Assembly: GCA_963693365.1 (NCBI GenBank)
Contig: CAVNZM010000001.1
Location: 8,122,001 to 8,186,000 of the forward strand
Direction: 5' to 3'
DNA length: 64,000 nucleotides
Origin: Amoebidium appalachense
Lineage: Eukaryota; Ichthyosporea
Shown here: piece after piece, positions 11,906 through 47,296 of the stretch
How positions within the stretch are numbered: position 1 is the stretch's first letter
How the letters are laid out: each line of letters opens with the position of its first letter
Program-made: the position numbers and the translations under genes
Notes under the pieces: model-generated
Databases searched by the model: none
What the model saw: only the letters and a program-made list of their open reading frames with translations
Told to the model about the DNA's origin: nothing

Positions 11906-12498
11906 CCGTGGTCACACAGAAAACGTTAACGTTTCGGCAATGACCCCCCCCCCCACACACACAGGTACAGTGTCATGATCACACATACACTCGCCCACCC
12001 ACGTGCACCCACACACATACGGACACACAACACGACATACACACATCATGACACACATTTAAACAAAGGCACAGGAAGACACAAACATACATGTACATGA
12101 TGCCCAAATCTTGGCACACTAACTACAAACATTAGTTCTGTGACCCGCTGTATGACACACGCAGTGTGACTGCACAGCACCGTCAGTCCCGTCACCCTGC
12201 GGGCCGGCAATGAAGGTGTGATTGCGCAAACATTCCTGAACCGATAAAAGATTTTAGAGGCTTCCATATATAGCTATTTAGTTTCTATTTATGGTCATAA
12301 AAATACCGCTGCTAATTTGATTCCCGGGATGCGACCAATCATTTCGCACAAAAGCGGTTAGGAATTGCTGCTGTCAAAGGGTAGTCACTCTGAGTGCTGT
12401 CTCCCTGTGGCCTGTGACATACCTTGTATGTTGCCGCAGGCGACTTTCACTAGACAAAGTTTGATCGCGCGTAATCGGATCTGGCTTTACGAGCAGCG

Positions 12499-12646
12499 AT
12501 TGGTTCAAATTGACGTAAACCCAGCCTACTAGTAAAAAGAAGACGTGATCTGCCTGCCCAGGCTATTTTGTACAATGAGATTAGACGATCGCTTTAAAAC
12601 TTTTAAGCATTTCGATAGGTCATTACATATTGGGCGATCTGATTGG
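12499..12646 (+). promoter_or_regulatory. CCAAT-box region upstream of the anoctamin gene
   Basis: ATTGG occurs at 12499-12503, 12629-12633 and 12642-12646, 245-390 bp before the start codon. A near-duplicate GATAGGTCATTACA / GATTGGTCATTACA pair lies at 12614-12654. I see no convincing TATA box, so a TATA-less NF-Y promoter is the inference. Confidence 0.35.
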
Positions 12647-12889
12647 TCATTACAGCTAGAAGGACCCAGCCGGAGACGTCCCGCAGAGTCGTAGGCCGCC
12701 CGGGCCACTAACGTCAGCCAGCGGGTACAAAGCCTTGGAGACTATGTCAAATGCTTTTTGAAAATTTTGAAACTTTTTTCTTCACTTGGGCGAGTTCTTG
12801 ATGCCTGTCACCTGCCTACGAGGGGGAGAGGCTTGGAAAACAGTTTGTTGGGAGACTTCTTAGTGCAAGTTTCCGGCTGGGAGGAAGCC

Positions 12890-36193
<23,304 letters not shown>

Positions 36194-36807
36194 TTCTTAT
36201 AGACGCGTGTTTTGAGTGGGCAGTGTGTTTTAACTCTTATAATGTGTGGCGGTCATTGGCTATTATGTGGTTACGTAAGCTCGGCCGGGAGTATTTGGGG
36301 GTTGGGTGTGACTGGCTTTTTGGGTAGGTGTACGCAAGGGCGACATGTCTGCACGTGTGTGGATTTTTTTTGGGAAGTCTATTAGTAGATTAAAAAGACC
36401 GTAAACCGGTGCATGGTTTTGCATGCGGATCCGGTTAACCCCTAACAAAGAACAGGGCTAATATCGCGTACAGGGGTATCAATACATTGGAGCGAGATAT
36501 TGTAATCCCATAATACTAGCAATATGTGTAATCTAAATAATGATTATTGACTTTTAGAAATTGAAGAAATAATGGTCGTTATAAAGTATTTATAAACCCG
36601 GTCTTTAGAGCGTAGAGCTGGGCTGTTCACGTGCATGCATGCACATTTCTGCATCATTTTTCATGATCATGATCGCATAGTAAAAAACATAAGTCATGAT
36701 GATTCGATAGTATAAATGTGTTCTGCTTGTGTAATTGTGCTCGAGCTCAAACTCAGGGCCAGCTCACGTGAATCCGTTCGTGGATTTTAAGGTGTCCGTG
36801 TCTGTGC

Positions 36808-36813
36808 AATAAA
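36808..36813 (+). promoter_or_regulatory. Probable poly(A) signal of the anoctamin gene
   Basis: AATAAA lies 615 bp after the anoctamin stop codon at 36191-36193. It is the first canonical hexamer on this strand after the stop that I noticed. Confidence 0.4.
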
Positions 36814-37431
36814 GCCAGGCCCTCCGGCAGACTAAACATATCTATCTCTTCACAAAACCACACTTCATACTAGGATATCTCGGAGTAAACAGGGAGGATG
36901 CAGGGGGTGGGCAGGATAGTGAAATCGAGAGGTGGGGAGGGGGGGAGGGGGGGGGGGGGGGAGGGGGATACCAGCTAGGGGGAGGAGGGGGAGGGGGGAG
37001 CCTCCTTCCTCCCCCCCCACCCCCACCCCCACCCCCACCCCACCCCATCCCCTCGCCCTCCCCCGTCCCCTCACCGCACACACGTACACACACATACACA
37101 CGCAAACACATACAGACACTCATATATACACGCCCTTCTACATCTTGCCCTTTCTGTCTGTTCAACAACCCCCCTCCTTGCCTTCCCCTCCCCTCCCCCC
37201 CCCCCCCCCCCCCCCCCCTCCCCCCCCCCCCCCCGGCGCCTTCTCCCCCAGGGCCTTCCCCTGTACGTCGTCCCTCCCATTCCCTTCCAACCCCATCCCT
37301 TCAACCACAACCACCGACACCTACCCAACCACACAATCACCTCCGCCTTTACTCCCAAACCCTTTTCACAAGGTCCTGATAAGAGATTGCAGATCTAATC
37401 TCAGTGACAGCGGGGTGAGGGAGCCTTATGA

Positions 37432-37480
<49 letters not shown>

Positions 37481-37716
37481 ACCCACCCACCCCCCAGTGC
37501 ACCCCCCCCACCCACCCACCCACCCACCCTTCCACACATCCACCCGGCACCCCTTCCACTCACCTACTTTTCCCGCCCCCGACCCTTCGAACGAACCGGT
37601 GGTCGTCACCTAGCCGGGCTTATGAGAGCATGCATCAAACACTCCAGGCACACCTTTGTACTGTGCATGTGCAAGGAAACACACTCGTACGACGTCGTGC
37701 GCGCACGCGCGCGCGC

Positions 37717-37782
<66 letters not shown>

Positions 37783-38641
37783 GCCTTCACGCACAGCAGC
37801 ACAACGGCACATCAAACACACGTGTTATGCGAAATTTCTGAACTGCTATCAATTCCTTAAAAAAAAGACTTTGGGAAGAGGGAGAAGGGTCTTTTTTTTT
37901 TTTTCCCTTTTTTTTTTTTCGGTGAGTGGATGGTGGGTTGGGGGGGGGGGGTGGGGAGGGGGGGGGGGGGGGGGGGGGGGGGGCAAAAAAAGAAGGGGAC
38001 TCGTCAGAAAGTCATTTAAAGGCTCTATGACTTTACCTTTACGTTTCGTATGTGTGAGAGAGGGAAATCTTTTCGGATGTGGCCCAATATCGAAACACAA
38101 CACAAAATTCATGTTCCACAAAAGTGTGCTGTGGGCCGAGATACTCTTGGGATCCGAGCGAAGGCTTCGAGGAATCCTTCATTTTTTTTTGATTTTGATT
38201 GGACACTTGTCAGTTACGTGGTCAAGGCAGCCCCAGGCCCCACAACCAATCTAGATGAAGGCCTTAGAGAGAGCCATTACCATTTAAGGACATACGCGTT
38301 ACATCTCTACGGCCGGCCATCTAGCGCTTGTGGTGGTGTCGTGTGTGTGTGTGCATGTGTGTTTTGTGTTGTGCTCGCGTTTGTGTGTGTGCGTGTGTGT
38401 GTGTGTGTGCGTGTGTGTTTTGTGTGTGTTTAGAGAAGCAAAGAAAAAGGCTGACGGCCCTAAGTTGGCCGATGGGGCCTTGGGTCTTGTTTTTGTGCCT
38501 ACATACGTCTTCAAATCCATTCATGTGTGATAGTGTAGCCTAAAGTCTTAGAGAGTCATACCGAAATTACACCAGATATCCAAACAACAGCCGGGGAAGG
38601 AAAAGAAAGACATGTAATCTACAACAACCATTACGGTATTA

Positions 38642-38703
38642 TCACGATAATTCTCAAAGTATTTACACGCTCAAAAGTATTTACACGCTCAAAGTATTTA
38701 CAC
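38642..38703. repeat. Three tandem copies of an 18-bp unit
   Basis: CTCAAAGTATTTACACG is repeated three times with one inserted A, about 170 bp beyond the stop of the C2H2 gene, probably in or near its 3' UTR. Confidence 0.85.
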
Positions 38704-38825
38704 AATTTCCCATCACCACATACAGCAATCTGTAAAGCATTTTAGGCAAAATCTTTCGTGCGTGCAGAATCAGCATCCTTTCAAATTTCATGGTTATTTA
38801 TCATTTGGCATTTAGGTATTTATGG

Positions 38826-38880
38826 AACACCCTTATACGCAACGGCCTACGACACCCTTATACGCAACGGCCTACGACAT
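38826..38880. repeat. Tandem duplication covering the C2H2 stop codon
   Basis: The unit ACACCCTTATACGCAACGG plus CCTACGAC occurs twice back to back. The copy nearer the gene contains the TAG stop (38872-38874) and the last Ser codon of the C2H2 gene, so the duplication breakpoint is at the very end of the coding sequence. Confidence 0.85.
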
Positions 38881-40110
38881 TAACCCTTGCAGCTCGCGGA
38901 ACAAATCGTTAATGTTGAAGTCATCAAGGGCCCCGGGTTGATCCAGGCCTAGGTTGCCTGCCAAACCCCCGGGCCCGAGTTCTTCGCTCCCATTGGGCGC
39001 GCCAAGCCCTAAGAGCCCCAACGATTGGCCGCTCGCCGCCGCCGCCGCAGATCCGACAATCCCATTGGCTCCAAACCCACCCGTGCTCATTCCATATGGC
39101 GTACCGTTCAGGAAGGGGTCTTGCACGGAACCCATACCCATGGGCGCAAATCCACCCACTGCCGTTACTGGGTTAGGCGTAAGAACACCCGGCCAACCCG
39201 CGGCGGCGTGTGCATTGCTCGGATAACCAACATCGGGGGTGATGGGCAGAGACATGTCGAACGCAGACGGGCACGAGTTGGAACGGAGAAGAGGGAACGT
39301 GTCTCCCAAGGCGGAAAATGCCTGGGCGTCAAGAAGGCTTTCATACGAGTGTGCACCGTTAAAGTTCAGCCCGTTGCAGTCTACAAGCGGGTACGAAGAG
39401 AGCATTGGAGTGTCGAGGGATGGGGAAGGAGAAGTGTAGCCAAAACTCGTTGGGGAACCCGGAGAGTCGCTGAACGGTGTGCTGCAAGAGGAAGACAGCG
39501 AAGATTTGCGCCGGACCGGCCCGGCAGAGAAATTTGGCGCCTGTTGCTGTTGCTGTGTTGTGTGCGGGTGCTGGTGCGTGCTGTACAGGTTTCTGAACGG
39601 CGCGGGTGTTGGCTTGGTGTCTACCGTGCGCTCTTGCGGCTGTTGCTTCTTGATGGCCGGCAACGACAAAGTATCCTCTTCTTCATAGTCCTCGGGCTCC
39701 TCCTCCACCGGCTCGAGTTTTGGATTGACCATGGCCCCCGGTTGCGAAGTGCCGGAAGTGGTTTGCAGCGAACTTTGCGCCTCCGTTGGTGTTGTGGCGG
39801 AGTCTTTCCCTTGCTCGCTACCGCTACCATCCGAAGGCGTCGAAGACCCAGAGTGCTTGATTCGCAAATGAAGGTTGAGTGCATGCTTGGAGGCATAACA
39901 TCGCCCGCAGTCTGGGTGAGGGCACACAATGTCTCGGCTGAGTTCGGAAAACGCGCGGCGGCGTCTGGGCCTCCGCACCTTCATACCCTTGTCGTGGTGA
40001 GGGAAATAGGAAATGAACTGGGGTCCGGTGCTTACGCCGTTGGGCGGTGCCATCCATTGGAATACCCCCATGGGCGGGGCAGGCAAGACCGGGGCATGTT
40101 TGAAACCCAT
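38872..40110 (-). CDS. Single C2H2 zinc-finger transcription factor, intronless
   Basis: A 412-aa nuclear regulator, inferred from one C2H2 finger. The start is the ATG at 40110 (ATGG); the frame is open one codon further to a GTG, which I reject for a eukaryote. Order: Pro-rich N-terminus (1-40), a basic patch KVRRPRRRR (about 44-52) that may be a nuclear signal or DNA contact, then the finger with C63, C68, H81 and H86 (C-x4-C-x12-H-x4-H, core YASKHALNLH). Next comes a Ser/Thr-rich linker, an acidic stretch EPVEEEPEDYEEED (about 135-148), a Gln run, Ser- and Gly-rich sequence, and a C-terminal acidic amphipathic segment (DDFNINDLFRELQ, about 397-409) typical of activation domains. The coding region is intact, has no intron and lacks the microsatellites of its neighbours. 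A lone finger suggests binding of a short site or a dimer; the target is unknown. Confidence 0.85.
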   Translation of the reverse strand: MGFKHAPVLPAPPMGVFQWMAPPNGVSTGPQFISYFPHHDKGMKVRRPRRRRAFSELSRDIVCPHPDCGRCYASKHALNLHLRIKHSGSSTPSDGSGSEQGKDSATTPTEAQSSLQTTSGTSQPGAMVNPKLEPVEEEPEDYEEEDTLSLPAIKKQQPQERTVDTKPTPAPFRNLYSTHQHPHTTQQQQQAPNFSAGPVRRKSSLSSSCSTPFSDSPGSPTSFGYTSPSPSLDTPMLSSYPLVDCNGLNFNGAHSYESLLDAQAFSALGDTFPLLRSNSCPSAFDMSLPITPDVGYPSNAHAAAGWPGVLTPNPVTAVGGFAPMGMGSVQDPFLNGTPYGMSTGGFGANGIVGSAAAAASGQSLGLLGLGAPNGSEELGPGGLAGNLGLDQPGALDDFNINDLFRELQGLMS

Positions 40111-40388
40111 CACGGTGGTGTGGGTGGTGGTTGTGTTAAAGAGTTTTTGTTGTGTGCCGAAGAAACGAACTCAGAATAGCCGCATGCTGTAATATGGTTG
40201 GGGGGAGGCGGGTTGCTACTTAGTACCCACCACCTATTTCTGGGGTTGTATGAGCATATATGTAAATGGGGGCATATGTTCGTAATAGACCGAAAAGGGT
40301 ACCCGCGCTATAATTAGGTGCAAGGGGTGAAACAGAGTGGGTGGCAGTACGGCATTCGGTTCAAGGCTCACTGGTTCCTCGCGCCGGG

Positions 40389-40432
40389 TTTTATACAGCC
40401 CCGGCTGAACCGCCAAAAGGACTTCTGATTGG
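40389..40432 (-). promoter_or_regulatory. TATA and CCAAT boxes of the C2H2 gene
   Basis: On the minus strand TATAAAA lies at 40395-40389, about 280 bp upstream of the ATG. CCAATC lies at 40432-40427, 32 bp further upstream. Order and spacing fit a TATA plus NF-Y promoter with a 5' UTR of roughly 250 bp. Confidence 0.6.
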
Positions 40433-40713
40433 CATACACAATACAGGCGCTGCATTTGTATGATTTGTATCCAACCGAATCGCTTCTACTAATGGCGATA
40501 TAATAATGAGGAATTTGGGCGTCAGGCACAGAAAACCATACATAATAGTACAAAACTTGTACGTCATGAAAAGATTTATAGAATTTTTGGGCTTATATAT
40601 GATTTTATTTGTATTTTTGAAACAATAAGTTGCAAAATAACCGCTGTGTGTTCCGCAACATTGTTTTCAACACGATGAGCCTCTTCACAGCCTCTTTAGG
40701 TGGGAACGATCTG

Positions 40714-40810
40714 ATTGGATTCATATACAAGACGTCTGTGATTGGTCGCCCTAATTCTATCCAACTCTAATTTGATTGGTCACTTACTTAAGCTTCGAAT
40801 TTCTGATTGG
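40714..40810. promoter_or_regulatory. Cluster of four regularly spaced CCAAT boxes
   Basis: ATTGG occurs at 40714-40718, 40741-40745, 40775-40779 and 40806-40810, spaced 27, 34 and 31 bp apart. Nearly all carry the extended form TGATTGG or GATTGG. It lies 600-700 bp upstream of the C2H2 start. It could be its distal element or the promoter of an unseen divergent transcript. Confidence 0.5.
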
Positions 40811-41686
40811 TCCTTTGTGCTGGCGCGCACCAGAGGCGTTTCCCGCGCTTTTTCAGCTGCTGGCAGTGAATGCGCATGTATATGTGACTACTCTCAAAGG
40901 ATGATTATTAAGTGTGTAACATGTTTTACACAATTTAGTAACTCCCAAAAGAAAAGTACATCTCACTGGATTACAGCGAAACGTGGATGGTCGCCCGCTA
41001 ACAAAAACGTTCCCCACGCTTTCTTGTTTCGCCGAATGCGGAGGTGAGTCACGTGCGCATGCATGCGTCACAAACACAACTTGTTGGAAACCGTCATCCG
41101 CTCACCGGGTCTGCTTGCACTGTCAGGCTCTACGTTTCGGGGGGGTTCTTCACATATAGGGTTGCTAGGGGTGGTCGGTATTCTATATTCATGTACTCAC
41201 GCCACACTCCTATTCGAACGCCCTAGCTATAGATAGTAGCAGATATCAATAATGAAATATGTTACTTGCAATTGCAAGGTCTCAAGCTCCTGTACGTGTG
41301 CCTGCTATCCAGTTCTATCTATCATCATATACTTGAAATCATTGACTGTCAGCGGCCTCAGTAGGCTAGAGGTAATAGCCGGCCGACCCCCCCCCCCCCC
41401 CCCCCCCCTCCCCTCCCCCCTCTGTCTCTCTCTCTCTCTCTGCCCCCCCCCCCCTCCCCCCTTCCCCCCCCCCCCCCCCCCTTCCCCCCTCCCCTTCCCC
41501 CCCACTGAGATCTCTCTCCCCGCCCCTCCCCTGGGTCCCTCCCGCCCCCTTCCCCCGGGGTCTTCCACATGTGCATGCACACACACACACACACACACAT
41601 GTACTCGAACACACCCGCACACACGCGCGCACGCACACACACGCATACACGCACACACACACATTCGCCACATCAAGAGCGAGCGA

Positions 41687-41932
<246 letters not shown>

Positions 41933-42649
41933 GGGGGGGGGGGGAGGGGGGGGGGGGGGAGAGAGAGTCTCTCAGAGAGAGAGATATTAGTAGACGTCGA
42001 CACGCGTACACACACCGCCACCATCGAGGCAGCATGACCTGCAAATGAGCGCCAGTCTTTTCCTTGTTACTATCTATACGGCAACTAGTACTCTCTTTGC
42101 ATTGACATGTGCTGTAGCATATTATACCGAATTATGGCTTCGGTTTTAAACTTGGCCCCCACCGTCCCTTCCGTGCACATGGATGTCCCTTTCCTCTCCG
42201 AGTCGACGGCCCTCTAGAAATATATCCTTTTTTGAGCACATCCACCTTCAAGTCCCCCCCTCCCCCTTCCCCCCACCCCCCACCCCCGGGGGGGGAGAAG
42301 GGGGGTGGGGGTGGAGGGGGGAGGGGGGAGGGAGGGGGGGAGGGGGGGGGGACCGGGGAAGCTCACCCCTGGTATTTTCAACTTCCCGCTTTCAACCAAA
42401 ACGTTGATAAATGACATGGCTTACCAACCGCCACATTATGATATTAACCTTTTTATCCCATCATCCCCCTTCCCCCTCCCCCCCCCCCCCCGGGCCTGCA
42501 CCAACCTTTCCTCATACACACTCACATTGTGGCGCGCTGTGGCAGGTTCCCCCTTCCCCCCTCCCCCCCCTCCCCCCCCCCCCCCCCCCCCCCCTCCCCC
42601 CCCCTTCCCCCCCCGCGCGGGCCGGGGCTCCGCCACCAAACACACACAC

Positions 42650-42722
<73 letters not shown>

Positions 42723-42758
42723 TGTCAGACACACACCGAGCCCAACCACATGCTCGGA

Positions 42759-43170
42759 GCAGAATTATTCTGCATAGGCAGAATTGTTCTGCTTAAGTCT
42801 AAATTATTCTACAAAGGCAGAATTATCGGAAATTTCGCTCACGGCAGCAGAATAATTCTGTTTAAGTGCAGAATTGTTATTTGCAGAGTAATAACAATAA
42901 CTCTGCAAACAACAGAATTATTCTGCTTTCAGCAGAATTGTTCCACAACTGAGCAGAATTAATCTGCTTTTTGCAGAATCATTCTGCCTTTATCAGAATA
43001 ATCCTTCTAGATCTTTTAGCAGAATATTTCTGTTGTTTGCAAGATATTTCGGCTTAGCAGGATATTTCTGCATTTGCAGAATAATTCCTCTTTTGCTGCA
43101 TGGTTCAGCTTGATTTGCTTTTAGAATAAGAAAATTGCAGGATAACTCTGCTCTATGCAGATTGATTCTG
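42759..43170. repeat. Array of short palindromes, consensus GCAGAATNATTCTGC
   Basis: At least fifteen copies or variants of a 15-bp dyad-symmetric motif occur in 412 bp. Perfect or near-perfect copies are at 42759-42773, 42778-42792, 42847-42860, 42912-42926, 42953-42967 and 42973-42987. Variants continue (GCAGAATATTTCTG, GCAGGATATTTCTGC, GCAGAATAATTCC, GCAGGATAACTCTGC). A longer 24-bp palindrome with arms GCAGAGT and ACTCTGC is at 42883-42906. Copies are separated by 5-25 bp of non-repeated sequence, so this is neither a simple tandem repeat nor a microsatellite. Open frames across it are by-products. Confidence 0.85.
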
Positions 43171-43465
43171 TTCAGAGCGAGTTGACTCTGCCAATGTGGT
43201 TGGGGCCTTGCCGATAGTGAGGCAACACAAATAAATAAATGTCTGACATACCGTACCCGATTTGCAGGGCATCGCATGCAGGTTATCGAAGGGATTTATT
43301 CCGACCTCTTCTGAATTAGGATTCTCGGCAATCTCCCCCCCGAGATGGGTGGGTGAGAGGGTGGGGGGCTCTTCCACTGAAAATTCCTTCTCTCTTTCCG
43401 CCCCATGCTTCAAGGGTAATTGCCCCCCCCCCCCCCCCCCCCCCCCCCTCTCCCCCCCCCCTCTC

Positions 43466-43508
<43 letters not shown>

Positions 43509-43830
43509 CCATCCCACCATGGCCTACCAAAGCAACTGCGGCTGCATGCACTGTGCCACTTTGCCATATTCAAGTCTCTAGCCACACTGGCCGAACGAGA
43601 AGTCTTTGCGGCTCCTGGCATATACATCTGTTCAAAATATATCCTCCCTTTATTTCAGTTGATCATTTAAGTTTTTAATCGATAATATTTGATTATTAAC
43701 ACATACATGTACAGGTTTTAAGCCTTTTCCTCTCGTTACCCCTTAGGCTACCGTAATTCTCTTTGATCTTCGCCGAGTCATTTGTGTCCGTAATTTCGTC
43801 TGACCTCAGAGACCTCCAGCCTCTAGTGCC

Positions 43831-43866
<36 letters not shown>

Positions 43867-43878
43867 TCCCCCAACCGC

Positions 43879-43917
<39 letters not shown>

Positions 43918-44098
43918 AAAAAAAAAAAAAAAAACCCACCAAACCTCCACTTCAGAAACCCCCCCCACTACGCAACACACAAGCCAAATAACCCCATCCC
44001 CACTTGAGCCTGCCGACCCTCCCTTTCTCTACTTATGTTCAAGTATCCTTCTCAGGCTGTGTTTACCCTCGAGCATGCCTCTCTCGCTTTTTAATTTC

Positions 44099-44181
<83 letters not shown>

Positions 44182-44306
44182 GCCACACACACACACCCTT
44201 CGTTGTGGCACCATTACTGAAGCCTCCCGATCCCACCAACTGCCCACCGATTGCCAGTGCTGACTTGCCCCCCCAACCCCCAACCCCCTTGCCCCTCCCA
44301 CCCCTC

Positions 44307-44341
<35 letters not shown>

Positions 44342-45349
44342 ACCCCCCTCCATTTTCCCCCTTCCCCCCCCCCCCCCCCCCCCCCCCCCCCGTTCCTCTT
44401 CAACCCACCCACCCAACCACCCCCGTTGTGTTGCATTCTTGCCCCCCTCCCTCCCTGTTGAATGACTTTTCTGTTCTCACGTTGATCGAGTCGGAGTATT
44501 TTGGAAACTTTGATCTGATGAGCCTTGTAAGGTACCAGTAGCCGCAATGCGCACATTCAGTGAGACTCATTGGTGTGTCAAACAACATCGGCAGCAATGC
44601 CAGCAGCTAATGTATTTACTAGTCACATTTACACTGTCGAACAGGAAATTACGTATAAACCCCCTATGGGGGTCTTTTCGTTCCTGGATATCTCTTTGCG
44701 GTTTGGCAAATGGTATCGTTGGATTGGTGCGTTTTTGAAGTTAAGCAAATTGGTGATTTAAGTGACTGGAGCGGCAAGCTTGCATATCAGAACCGCTATT
44801 ATATGCCTCCGCATCGTTCAAGTAACTTAAGTCTCTTTAGACTCCGCAAACCAAGCACGATCGAACATTTCAAAGCACCAATAAAATGTTACGATATGCC
44901 ATGCTCACAACCTACTAGGCTCAAACGGGCGGTCTACCAATGGGTTGCCTCTAGATCAGTCCTGTTACCCAATCATAGTAGAGGGTTGTTTCTTTATCTT
45001 TAGATACTGCAGGATCCGATCCGCTTTCGGAAGGCTTTTGGGGTTCGGCAACATAATGATTTGATTGGTTTTTTTTTCTGACAATTGTTCGGTATTTGTA
45101 AATGCGTGATTGGTTAGAGATTAGCTTCTTCGGAACTGCAACACATTATTATTCCAAATCTAATGCGACTAAAGCCACTGCCAACCAATCACGGATCCGC
45201 AAACACCAAACAATCTAAGATTACTTTAAAGACGCCAATTTATAAAGTTTTGTATGGTACGATCTGCAGAACCGTACAGCAAAAGGAAGGGAAAGCCCCA
45301 CAGACACAGTTGGGATAGCAATCACGATCCTCCCCCCCCCTCCCCCCCC

Positions 45350-45395
<46 letters not shown>

Positions 45396-45519
45396 AGCCT
45401 CCTCCCATCTTTTGCTAATACTCCAAAGATCCTCTAGGGGCTTGGTGACCCCAAGCCAGCTGGCGGATCGACAGAGTGTTCTGTTTTTCTTTGCGTGTGT
45501 GCGCACGTGTGTGTGCGGG

Positions 45520-45532
45520 TGTGCGCGCGCAT

Positions 45533-45574
<42 letters not shown>

Positions 45575-45701
45575 CGTGCGTGTATGTGTGTGCGCGTGTG
45601 TGTGTGTGTGCGCACGCATGCGTGTGTGTGTGTGTGTGTGTGTGCGCGTGCGTGTGTGTGTGTGCGTGTGTGTGCGTGTGTGCGCGCGCATACGCGCGCG
45701 C

Positions 45702-45793
<92 letters not shown>
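45520..45793. repeat. (GT)n array with CG-rich interruptions
   Basis: Degenerate GT with GCGC and GCGT blocks to about 45705, then perfect GT to 45792. CG steps within it make alternating purine-pyrimidine sequence over about 270 bp, which is prone to form Z-DNA. Confidence 0.9.
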
Positions 45794-45794
<1 letters not shown>

Positions 45795-46061
45795 AGGGGG
45801 GGAGGAGGGGAGAGGGGAAGTGTGCGTGTGCTCGCGCGTGTCACGGTTTGTATGCACATGTGTGTGCACGTGCCGTGTGTGTGTGTTTGAGCGTGTGTGT
45901 GCACGTGTGTGTTTGGGTGTGTGGGTGGGTGGGCCAGAGGTGGGGGGGAGGGGGGGAGGGGGGAGGGGGAGGAGGGAGGAGGTGTGGTGGTGGTGGTGGT
46001 GGCGGTAGGGGGGGGGGGGGGGGAGGAAGATTGGGTGGGACAGGGGGTGAGGAGGTAGGGG

Positions 46062-46095
<34 letters not shown>

Positions 46096-46621
46096 GGGTC
46101 TAAGGAACGGCTCATTGCCGTCTAGAATCAAAGAGAGAGCTTTATATTTGGAATGATAGAACTGAGGCCCACTGTCCTGCAAGCTGCCATGTTTGCTCGC
46201 CAATGGCAAACACAGTGTTTGCACACCAAAAAATATTACAGTTGAAGGGATGACGCAAGATATCCTTTTGAGTTGTACAGAGCACATATTCGTGTGCTTG
46301 CCTTGCTTCCATAATCTATTATTGTACACATTAGATATACCTTGTTGGATATTCACGTCAACAAAACCAAGAAAAACCACATCAAATGATGTCTTCTGGG
46401 GTCATATCTAATTTCGAATTCGCATATGTATGACCCCCCCCCCCCCCCCCCCCCCCCAAAAGCTAATTAATTGGATAGACTCCGAAATTCATTTCTCGCC
46501 AACACCCAGCCAACAACCAAAACACTACGAGTCTGAATATTCAGGTAGATATACTCCATTACAGCCAAGTCCAGTCTCGTTGATAAAGCATTTATTGACC
46601 ATGCAGAATACAGTTCACATT

Positions 46622-46803
46622 CTAAATTCTTAGTCGGCAGATTGTAGAACATCCATACGCGCAGGGATGAATATCTAGGAATATTCAGGAATAACTAGGA
46701 ATACCTCCCGTCCTAAATTCTTAGTTGACAGATAGTTTACATCCTTACGTTCAGGGCATGAATATCTAGGAATATCAAGGAATAACCAGAAATACCTCCT
46801 CGC
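46622..46803. repeat. Diverged tandem duplication, about 90-bp unit
   Basis: CTAAATTCTTAG, ACATCC, TACG, CAGGG, ATGAATATCTAGGAATAT, GGAATAAC and AATACCTCC occur in the same order at 46622-46711 and 46713-46800. Within each unit AATATCTAGGAATAT is itself partly palindromic. Confidence 0.8.
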
Positions 46804-47296
46804 GAACGTCACCTAGTGTACTGTTAGGCAAAGCTGTATTTCTTACGCAGTTTCTGTATACCTAAATCGCAGGATTCCTGGCAGAGACATCTACAGTGTC
46901 TAACATTTTGGTACCTGATCATGACAAAACATTCAAGCGCGTTCCCAGATTACCGCTCGTAAAGTTTTGATAATCTCCCCCCCCCCCCCCCCCACCCCCC
47001 CCCAAAAGTTAACTTCTATTCAATAAAATAGGTGTCGAGTAGTTCGCAATATCTATTCTCAGCAAAGATTGTACGCCAAACCAAAACATTGGAAAACGTG
47101 TGTGCGCGCCCTACACGCACGCCCGCGCGTGCACACACACGCACACAACGCGCGCGCGCGCACACACACACGCCCATATGTGCACACACACACCCACACG
47201 CACACGCGCCCACACACACATGCACAAGGGCAAAAAAAAAAAAAAAAATTCAACCACATAACCAAAAAAAAAAAAAAGCCAGCCTTTAGTGCGTAC

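Larger units (their letters stand above)
36194..38871. other. Convergent intergenic region with 3' UTR sequence
   Basis: It lies between the anoctamin (plus) and the C2H2 gene (minus), whose 3' ends face each other. 36194-36840 is unique and AT-rich, probably anoctamin 3' UTR. 36940-37650 is G- and C-run sequence, with a C run at 37433-37480. A (CA)n array at 37721-37779, a G run near 37965-37983 and a GT-rich stretch at 38336-38432 follow. No gene was recognised. Confidence 0.7.

Noticed and set aside
39025-40179. 384-codon plus-strand frame opposite the C2H2 gene
   Set aside because: It is the antisense shadow of the zinc-finger gene. It is Arg-rich with no domain, whereas the minus strand has a clear finger and promoter.
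42759-43170. Heat-shock element array
   Set aside because: Heat-shock elements need GAA and TTC units two bases apart in alternating five-base register. Here GAA and TTC are three bases apart and units are irregularly spaced.
42759-43170. CRISPR array
   Set aside because: The repeats are 15-bp dyads with 5 to 25-bp irregular spacers in a eukaryotic spacer region, with no cas genes. Size and regularity do not fit.
44503-44540. Short coding exon ending LVRYQ
   Set aside because: It is a short open frame after C runs with no acceptor of quality, no partner exon and no similarity I can recognise.
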